Source: an uncultured Actinomycetes bacterium
GTDB taxonomy: Bacteria > Actinomycetota > Thermoleophilia > Miltoncostaeales > Miltoncostaeaceae
Reading direction: 5' to 3'
Length of the DNA: 10,404 nucleotides
Assembly: GCA_937862675.1 (NCBI GenBank)
Contig: CALMEC010000441.1
Span: 1 to 10,404, forward strand
Shown: piece by piece, positions 5,314 to 9,205 of the stretch
Numbering within the stretch: position 1 is the first letter of the stretch
Layout of the letters: each line of letters starts with the position of its first letter
Position numbers and translations under genes: made by a program
The notes under the pieces: generated by a model
Told to the model about the DNA's origin: nothing
What the model saw: the letters and a program-made list of their open reading frames with translations, nothing else
Database searches by the model: none

Positions 5314-5744
5314 CACGCAGCCGCCGCAGGGTCATCGTGGTCGTGGTGGCCGACCGTGACGGGCGCCTCCGCCTGCTCACGGCCCCGCACCAACTCATGC
5401 CGCAACGGCTCGACGTTCAGGGCACCCCCCGGGGGGTGCTCGTCGATGTGGTCGACGAGCCACCGGTGGGCGCAGGTCATGGCGAGGTCATCCCATGCGT
5501 AGGGGTCCACCTCCGCCCGGAAGCTGGGGCCGTCGGCGCGGATGAGGCAGACGTACCGGTGGTGGTCGGGGAGGGTGCGGCCGTATCCGGCGCGGGCGAG
5601 GATCCCCGCGGTCAACATTCCCCCGGCGGCTGCCGCAACCCCGCTGTGGGGTTCGGTGGCGGCGCCGATGGTGGGTTCGTCCATCCGGAAGGCGAGGGCG
5701 GGGATCTCCGTCGCCGCGTCGATGATCAACAGGGCGCGGATCAC
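5313..5744 (-). CDS. Hypothetical protein
   Basis: 143 residues with no family recognised. The N-terminal strand VIRALLIIDA and the following acidic/aromatic stretches suggest a mixed alpha/beta soluble protein; HHRYVCLIRADGPSFRAEVDPYAWDDLAMTC is its most distinctive part but is not a motif I can name. The C-terminus (VGHHDHDDPAAAA) has a His/Asp cluster that could bind metal. The start is GTG at 5744, set by the GTGA overlap with the upstream stop. A longer in-frame reading from 5810 would run through the previous gene and is Arg/Gly-rich, so I rejected it. Confidence 0.66.
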   Translation of the reverse strand: MIRALLIIDAATEIPALAFRMDEPTIGAATEPHSGVAAAAGGMLTAGILARAGYGRTLPDHHRYVCLIRADGPSFRAEVDPYAWDDLAMTCAHRWLVDHIDEHPPGGALNVEPLRHELVRGREQAEAPVTVGHHDHDDPAAAA

Positions 5745-5995
5745 TGGGCACCTGCCGCCATCTGGGCGGCGACCTCCACCTGCTGATCGACGATCTCCCC
5801 GTACCGCCATGAGAGGGCGGCCCCGCGGGCGTCCTCCTTCATCGCGGTGAGGAGGTCCCGCTGCTCGCGGTAGTGCTGCTGGGCGAGCCGGATCAGCTGG
5901 TCAACCCGCCCCTCGAACTCAAGGAACGCCAACATGGCGTCGTCCCTGTGGCCGTCGGCGGACTTGGGGCGCCCGCCTGTGCGGGGGATGGGCAC
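5741..5995 (-). CDS. Hypothetical helical protein, second gene of leftward operon
   Basis: 84 residues, nearly all helix after a basic N-terminus (PRTGGRPKSADGHRDD). No domain recognised. GTG at 5995 is preceded by AAGGAG within the 18-nt gap after the Cro-like gene, so this is the one operon gene below the regulator with its own strong ribosome site rather than an overlap. Everything downstream may depend on translation starting here. A charged helix pair (LEFEGRVDQLIRLAQQHYR and EIVDQQVEVAAQM) suggests oligomerisation. The function is unknown. Confidence 0.7.
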   Translation of the reverse strand: MPIPRTGGRPKSADGHRDDAMLAFLEFEGRVDQLIRLAQQHYREQRDLLTAMKEDARGAALSWRYGEIVDQQVEVAAQMAAGAQ

Positions 5996-6013
5996 TGGTA
6001 TCGTCTCCTTCGC

Positions 6014-6304
6014 TTAGGCCCCGACGGGTGAACGCTGGGAGGCGTCCGTCGGGGCCGTGCTCGTCTCAGGGGCTTTCCCACGGGCGCCGTTGGACGTGCC
6101 AACGTCCACGCCATGGAAGAAGTCGTCAGGGGTTCGGGCGTACGCGGTCGCCATCCGGGCGAGGGTCGCGACACTGGGGACGCTCTCGCCGTCCTCGATG
6201 TTGATGAGGCCCTGGCGGCTCAGGCCGATGACCCGGGCCGCGCCCCGCCGGCTCAGTCCGAGGGATTCCCGGTGGGCGACGGCGAGGTCGGGGCTGAACT
6301 GCAT
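6014..6304 (-). CDS. Cro-like XRE-family HTH regulator, first gene of leftward operon
   Basis: 96 residues. An XRE/Cro-CI helix-turn-helix covers about residues 9-64: HRESLGLSRRGAARVIGLSR, then GLINIEDGESVPS, then ATLARMATAY and PDDFF. A 30-residue Ser/Thr/Pro-rich tail follows. I chose ATG at 6304 over GTG at 6313 because the candidate TATCGT box at 6312-6317 ends 7 nt before that ATG, making a leaderless transcript; no Shine-Dalgarno is present. As first gene of the recombination operon, it fits the Cro role, repressing its own promoter or that of the facing regulator. An assignment with the two regulators' roles reversed cannot be excluded. The last 13 or so codons form a strong hairpin. 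Confidence 0.85.
   Translation of the reverse strand: MQFSPDLAVAHRESLGLSRRGAARVIGLSRQGLINIEDGESVPSVATLARMATAYARTPDDFFHGVDVGTSNGARGKAPETSTAPTDASQRSPVGA
6017..6056 (-). terminator. 11-bp perfect hairpin closing the Cro-like gene, attenuator/terminator candidate
   Basis: Arms 6017-6027 and 6046-6056 are perfectly complementary (GGCCCCGACGG and its reverse complement). The 18-nt loop contains a further 4-bp stem (ACGC, loop CTCCCA, GCGT). In the leftward transcript the 3' arm ends directly before the TAA stop, and the AAGGAG of the next gene follows. No U-run is present. A ribosome finishing the regulator would melt it, so it could couple downstream expression to translation of the regulator. 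Confidence 0.5.
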
Positions 6305-6311
6305 GTCGCGC

Positions 6312-6341
6312 ACGATAGGTCTAGTCGGCAGGACATGTCAA
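6312..6341 (-). promoter_or_regulatory. Leftward early promoter
   Basis: On the minus strand TTGACA (6341-6336) is followed, after 18 nt, by TATCGT (6317-6312), matching the -35 consensus exactly and the actinobacterial TANNNT -10 form. Seven nt later comes the ATG at 6304, so transcription would start at or next to the start codon. It should drive the whole 12-gene leftward operon. One copy of the candidate operator fills its spacer. Confidence 0.65.
6321..6335 (-). promoter_or_regulatory. Candidate operator, left copy
   Basis: Minus-strand TGTCCTGCCGACTAG; the right copy at 6378-6392 matches 13 of 15 positions in the opposite orientation. It lies within the spacer of the leftward promoter, where a bound regulator would block RNA polymerase. 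It also overlaps the 8-bp palindrome GACATGTC (6332-6339). Confidence 0.5.
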
Positions 6342-6366
6342 GTCCTTTACGTCTTGTCCATAGGAC

Positions 6367-6395
6367 TTCCCCCGATGTGTCTAGCCGACTAGCGT
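6367..6395 (+). promoter_or_regulatory. Rightward repressor promoter
   Basis: A weak -35 (TTCCCC, 6367-6372) and TAGCGT (TANNNT, 6390-6395) are separated by 17 nt, with the ATG at 6404 8 nt after the box. The -35 sits at the same distance from the start codon as on the other strand. It would give a leaderless repressor mRNA. Its -35 is poor, so it may need activation by a regulator bound at the neighbouring operator. Confidence 0.45.
6378..6392 (+). promoter_or_regulatory. Candidate operator, right copy
   Basis: Plus-strand TGTCTAGCCGACTAG, 13 of 15 identical to the left copy and pointing towards the opposite gene. It reaches into the -10 box of the rightward promoter. CTAG also flanks the core on both sides here, giving it a partial dyad. 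Confidence 0.5.
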
Positions 6396-6403
6396 CTCGG
6401 CCG

Positions 6404-6754
6404 ATGCAGATACTCGCCACGCGCTTGCGGGAAACCCGCGAACTGCGGGGGCTGTCCCATGAGGCACTGGCGAAGTCACCGGGGGTGCCGGGCCGCCAGT
6501 CGCTCATCAACATCGAGTTGCACGGGCAGGTGCCGCTCGCGGACAAACTCGCCGCCATCGCCCGCGCCCTCGGCGTGTCCGCCGACTACCTGTTGGGGTT
6601 GACCGACGACCCGGGGGGGCGGGTGGAGGTCAGCGAGGAGGACGCCAGACGGATCCTTGCAGCGGCTGACGAAGCCCGAGAAGCCGTTGCGCCATCTCGT
6701 CGAACAGAACGCCGACGGCACTCTCGCAGGGCAGGCGACCCGCCTCCTCTTTGA
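6404..6754 (+). CDS. CI-like XRE-family HTH repressor, short form
   Basis: 116 residues. The HTH covers about residues 5-65: LATRLRETRELRGLSHEALA, a recognition region ending RQSLINIE, then LADKLAAIARALGVSADYLLG, the classic end of a Cro/CI domain. The helix VSEEDARRILAAADEAREAV (75-95) may dimerise. There is no LexA-type peptidase or metalloprotease domain, so induction by RecA self-cleavage is not expected. The last 20 residues are Arg/Pro-rich with poor third-position GC and overlap an antisense ORF. I chose ATG at 6404 because no Shine-Dalgarno exists and a TANNNT box sits 8 nt upstream; an upstream-extended reading would cross the promoter region. It is divergent from the leftward operon and followed by the lipoprotein gene, so it is the likely lysogeny repressor. 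Confidence 0.83.
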   Translation: MQILATRLRETRELRGLSHEALAKSPGVPGRQSLINIELHGQVPLADKLAAIARALGVSADYLLGLTDDPGGRVEVSEEDARRILAAADEAREAVAPSRRTERRRHSRRAGDPPPL

Positions 6755-6803
6755 GCACGCGGGCGACACGCCGCAGGGCCTCAGCCTCGGTTCGCTGCTC
6801 CAC
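6630..6803 (-). CDS. Small ORF antisense to the repressor 3' end
   Basis: 57 codons from GTG at 6803 with a perfect AGGAGG at 6809-6814, 5 nt upstream. The peptide is Glu/Arg/Leu/Ala-rich and helix-like (EAEALRRVARVLKEEAGRLP, then SAVGVLFDEMAQRLLGLRQ). By eye, base composition by codon position (high at first, low at second) fits this frame better than the overlapping repressor tail. It overlaps the repressor's final codons by 125 bp on the opposite strand. No family recognised. It could be a real small protein read from leftward transcripts, or a chance ORF with a good ribosome site. Confidence 0.45.
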   Translation of the reverse strand: MEQRTEAEALRRVARVLKEEAGRLPCESAVGVLFDEMAQRLLGLRQPLQGSVWRPPR

Positions 6804-7010
6804 CCCAGCCTCCTCGGTTCACCCCCGGATCACCATCGACGGGAAGGACGGGCCGAGGGGGACTGACGCTAACCAATCCCGGGGGTGGCGGTCCACAGGC
6901 GGCAGGGAGAACTAGCCGGTCGGGGGGGGCTCCATATTTTTATGAGTGAAGACACACTCACGGTCGGGAAGCTGGCGGCCCGCCTTGCGTACCTACCTGG
7001 AAGGCACCTG
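6804..7010. other. Intergenic region between repressor area and lipoprotein
   Basis: Apart from the AGGAGG of the antisense ORF, no gene is seen. Notable features are CTAGCCGG at 6912-6919, which resembles the switch operator core; the AT-rich tract at 6931-6943, which stands out in this GC-rich window; and the inverted repeat TGAGTG-N6-CACTCA at 6943-6960. An ATG at 6942 is in frame with the lipoprotein but has no ribosome site. Confidence 0.5.
6931..6960. promoter_or_regulatory. AT-rich promoter-like island with inverted repeat
   Basis: TATTTT at 6935-6940 fits a rightward TANNNT -10 for the lipoprotein, and the perfect 6-bp inverted repeat TGAGTG/CACTCA (6943-6948, 6955-6960) lies just downstream like an operator. 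On the other strand CATAAA within the same tract could serve a leftward promoter towards the antisense ORF. No good -35 is seen in either direction, so the direction is open. Confidence 0.35.
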
Positions 7011-7397
7011 ATGGGGGGCGAGAAAATGGGACGGCTGGTGATCGTGTTGGCAGCCGCGTTGGCGGCGGTTTTCCTCCTCGCCGGATGCGGCGGCGGCGGC
7101 GCGGAGCCGGCGGCGCAGACGCTCAACCCCTACGAGCAGAACGTCGTCGCCCACTTCCTCGCGGTCTATGCGGGGCAGCCGACCGGGTCGGATGCGGAGG
7201 CGAGGAACCTCGCGGACCAGGTGATCGACATCACCCGGGCGAAGCCGGATGCCGTCTACACCCCGAACGCCGCTTCGACGGTGCCGTCACGGTCGATGCG
7301 GCAGATCGTGGAGGACATCGCCGCGGACCTGGAGCCGGTCGCCCCCGACTCGGCGGCCCAGCTGCTCGAGCGGGCGGGGCTCACCACGCCCCAGTAG
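7011..7397 (+). CDS. Secreted lipoprotein, prophage-expressed candidate
   Basis: 128 residues. A short n-region with Lys/Arg, a hydrophobic core (LVIVLAAALAAVFLLAG) and the lipobox LAGC with C26 as the modified cysteine show a type II signal peptide; the mature protein starts CGGGG and carries about 95 mostly helical residues with no known domain. ATG at 7011 has GGAAGG 6 nt upstream; ATG at 7026 is also possible and keeps the signal peptide. It lies downstream of and in line with the repressor, while all late genes run the other way, so it is probably expressed in the lysogen. Known phage lipoproteins in such positions block superinfecting DNA entry; that role is inferred. Its TAG abuts the holin stop with no gap. 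Confidence 0.8.
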   Translation: MGGEKMGRLVIVLAAALAAVFLLAGCGGGGAEPAAQTLNPYEQNVVAHFLAVYAGQPTGSDAEARNLADQVIDITRAKPDAVYTPNAASTVPSRSMRQIVEDIAADLEPVAPDSAAQLLERAGLTTPQ

Positions 7398-7640
7398 CTA
7401 CTCGGCGCCGGTCGGCAGGGTCTCCCCACCGGGGATCTCGGAGTCGTCGGGGGTGTAGCGGCCAAGCAGGCGGGACGGGACGAGCCACGCCACCGCGAAG
7501 CTGCTGATCGTGACGATCGCCCCCACCTCAGCCGGATCCGGGTCGTAGGTGGTGTAGCGGGAGAGGAGTCCCACCGCGAGGGTGGAGACGGCGCCGCCGA
7601 GCAGGCCGGCGGCGGGCTTCGACTCGATTGGCTGGGCCAT
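7398..7640 (-). CDS. Holin-like protein with two membrane segments
   Basis: 80 residues with two hydrophobic helices, about 11-27 (AGLLGGAVSTLAVGLLS) and 39-57 (VGAIVTISSFAVAWLVP), joined by an acidic turn (TYDPDPAE) and followed by a polar, acidic tail. This layout matches small class II holins of actinophages, which open the membrane at lysis. ATG at 7640 has GGAGG about 9 nt upstream, inside the end of the lysin gene, 4 nt away. It is the last late gene on this strand. Identity as a holin rests on topology and position, not on a sequence motif. Confidence 0.75.
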   Translation of the reverse strand: MAQPIESKPAAGLLGGAVSTLAVGLLSRYTTYDPDPAEVGAIVTISSFAVAWLVPSRLLGRYTPDDSEIPGGETLPTGAE

Positions 7641-7644
7641 GTGG

Positions 7645-8331
7645 CTAGTCCTCCAGGTAGGTGCGGTGCAGACTCTTCGCGACGTTCACGACGTCCTTCG
7701 GGCCACGCCAGACGCGGCCCCTCCAGGCGATCGCGGCGGTCGAGGTTTTCGCGAGGCCGTTGCGGACGATCCACTCGATCGGCCCCGCCGCCGCCTCCCA
7801 CCCCGCCCACCGCCGGTCGTTCACCACCAGCCGCAGCGATTCGCTGTGGGGGGGTGGCGGCTTCCCCTCACCCTGGTAGACGAGGGTGAACGTGTACGAC
7901 CTGGGGTCGATGGCGTTGCCGAAGTTGTAGCCGCCGGCGAGGGTCCGCCACACCTCCAGGTGGAGGTGGTCGGGGCCGTCCAACCATGTGGTGACGAACG
8001 CGATCGTCTGGGCGGCCTCCACCTCCAGGCCGAGTTGGACGCAGGGGCTGACGTGGCGGTACACCCACACGTTGCCGTTCGGCTCCTGGACCTTGACGAC
8101 CCCGCCGAACACCTGGCCGGTCTGCCCCCGGGTGGGGGTGACCTCCACCACCCGCCCCGCCCGGGCCGCCTTCACGGGGGTGCCGCCGTCGGCGAACCAG
8201 TCGACCGCCCCATGCCTGCCGGGTGGGCGGGGGAACATCCCCTCCGGGTCGGCGAGGTTGAACGCCCAGTCCTGGTAGCCGGGTTTCCCGTAGCTGACGT
8301 TCGCGGTCGGCAGGGGCGGGTAGGCGAGCAT
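7645..8331 (-). CDS. M23-family peptidase endolysin (LytM-like)
   Basis: 228 residues. The zinc peptidase domain covers about residues 12-145: first motif H40-x3-D44 in HGAVDW, strands GTPVKAARAGRVVEV, VWVYRHVSP, and second motif H122-x-H124 in DHLHLEVW. These are the standard M23 ligands and catalytic His, so the enzyme should cut peptidoglycan cross-bridges. The C-terminal 70 residues (after GEGKPPPPHSE) may bind the cell wall; a tract WIVRNGLAKTSTAAIAWRGRVW is distinctive, but I do not know the family. No signal peptide is seen, so release needs the holin. ATG at 8331 makes a TGATG overlap with the upstream stop, and GGAGG lies 9 nt before it. The gene sits between the tail region and the holin, as in a lysis cassette. 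Confidence 0.9.
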   Translation of the reverse strand: MLAYPPLPTANVSYGKPGYQDWAFNLADPEGMFPRPPGRHGAVDWFADGGTPVKAARAGRVVEVTPTRGQTGQVFGGVVKVQEPNGNVWVYRHVSPCVQLGLEVEAAQTIAFVTTWLDGPDHLHLEVWRTLAGGYNFGNAIDPRSYTFTLVYQGEGKPPPPHSESLRLVVNDRRWAGWEAAAGPIEWIVRNGLAKTSTAAIAWRGRVWRGPKDVVNVAKSLHRTYLED

Positions 8332-8645
8332 CAGGTTGGCCCTCCGGTCAGGAAGCTGATGAGGATGGCGCCGCCGATGGTGAGGGCGGCGGAGAAAACG
8401 CACAGACAGACGTCGCGGACCACCTCTCCGCGGCGGCGGCGGTTGCGCTCCAGGGCGACCTCCGCCGCCTGCTCGGCCGCCTCCTGGCCGTCTTCGCGGG
8501 CGGCGGCGACCTCGAACTTCTCCTGGCGGTCGAGGATCCGGTCGATCTTCCCCTCCATCCGGTCGAGCCGTTCGGTGCTGGACCGTCGGTCGTCGAGGTA
8601 GATCCCCCACGGGACGTAGCCGTTGGCCGCGGGGGTGGGGGCCAT
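8331..8645 (-). CDS. XhlA-like coiled-coil membrane protein of the lysis cassette
   Basis: 104 residues. Residues 23-70 form a long charged helix (RSSTERLDRMEGKIDRILDR and on), probably a coiled coil; a basic RNRRRRGE precedes a C-terminal membrane helix at about 79-99 (CLCVFSAALTIGGAILISFL). This order, coiled coil then one membrane segment, is that of XhlA/haemolysin-type lysis accessory proteins, which help holins associate. ATG at 8645 forms TGATG with the upstream stop. Alternatives are a second holin, an antiholin or a tail-linked membrane protein. No signal for secretion beyond the helix. Confidence 0.7.
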   Translation of the reverse strand: MAPTPAANGYVPWGIYLDDRRSSTERLDRMEGKIDRILDRQEKFEVAAAREDGQEAAEQAAEVALERNRRRRGEVVRDVCLCVFSAALTIGGAILISFLTGGPT

Positions 8646-9205
8646 CAGTCGAGCACCCCGTTCAGGGTGTCCCGGGCGGCGGAGGCGGCGGCGCGGATGA
8701 TGGCGGCGCGGGCGGCGGCGGCGTCCCGTTCGTCGAGTGCCTGGTCCCGGAGCTCGCGGAGGCCGTCGCGTTCCGCCGTCATCGCCGCGAGGGCGGCACG
8801 GACGTCGGCGCACACGTCAGACGGAGGCGGCGGCGGCGGCGGCGGTGGGGGTGGCGGCGGTTCGGTGACGTTGCCGACCACCCGCGACTCGGTGGCGGAG
8901 ACAGGGGACGGGCCACCCGACACGTAGAACGCCTCCACCGTGAACAGGTGGGGGCCGTCCACCAACTGGGTGGTGTCGTATCCGCCACCCGTCTCGAGGA
9001 CGTACGGGGGGGACAGTTCGGTGTGGGCGACGACGCCATCCACCCGGAACTCGACGCGGACGACGCCACTCGTCGGCAGCGGCTTCGCCTCCACCGAATC
9101 GACCTTCGCCTCGATCCGGGCGATGCCGCCACGGACCTCCACCTTCCAGTCATCCAAGTCGCCACGGAGGACTTCGATCACCCGATCCGCCTCCGACCGG
9201 GTCAC
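8645..9205 (-). CDS. Ig-like domain protein with coiled coils and polyproline linker
   Basis: 186 residues in four parts: a short helical head (EADRVIEVLRGDLDDWKVEV to EAK, about 4-41); an Ig-like beta domain (47-113) with VRVEFRVDGVVAHTELSPPY and LVDGPHLFTVEAF, the pattern of bacterial Ig repeats found on surface and phage proteins; a run of 13 prolines (116-128); and an Ala/Arg/Glu-rich helical tail (132-184). The start is GTG at 9205, set by a GTGA overlap with the tail gene. No signal peptide. It is probably a virion or tail-tip associated protein that binds host surface sugars or proteins; a lysis role is also possible given the neighbours. Confidence 0.72.
   Translation of the reverse strand: MTRSEADRVIEVLRGDLDDWKVEVRGGIARIEAKVDSVEAKPLPTSGVVRVEFRVDGVVAHTELSPPYVLETGGGYDTTQLVDGPHLFTVEAFYVSGGPSPVSATESRVVGNVTEPPPPPPPPPPPPPSDVCADVRAALAAMTAERDGLRELRDQALDERDAAAARAAIIRAAASAARDTLNGVLD
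8822..8860 (-). repeat. Polyproline codon run
   Basis: Thirteen consecutive Pro codons (minus strand) encode the stiff linker between the Ig-like domain and the helical tail. Such runs stall ribosomes unless EF-P is present, and the GC-only repeat is prone to slippage, so length variation among relatives is likely. Confidence 0.8.

Noticed and set aside
3950..5398. Long minus-strand reading frame of 482 codons crossing several genes
   Set aside because: Only its last 147 codons (from GTG 4393) look like protein; the rest is Arg/Pro/Thr-rich and lies over the better-supported ERF and small overlapping genes.
5422..5459. 18-bp perfect palindrome (GCACCCCCC/GGGGGGTGC) next to an 8-bp inverted repeat (5439-5446 / 5452-5459)
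   Set aside because: Both are inside a coding region and made of Pro/Gly and Asp/His/Glu codons; at this GC content they are probably by-products of codon use. No regulatory context is visible.
6657..6866. Plus-strand frame with high third-position GC after the repressor HTH, suggesting a frameshift
   Set aside because: The minus-strand ORF at 6630-6803 explains the composition better (it has a consensus ribosome site and a normal codon-position pattern). A frameshift near the G run at 6613-6619 cannot be fully excluded without resequencing.
6942..7010. Upstream ATG at 6942 extending the lipoprotein by 23 residues
   Set aside because: It lies within the AT-rich promoter-like tract and inverted repeat, has no ribosome site, and would put a long polar head before the signal peptide.
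7582..8601. 339-codon plus-strand frame opposite the lysin and holin genes
   Set aside because: It is the antisense of a clear M23 peptidase and has no recognisable domain or ribosome site.
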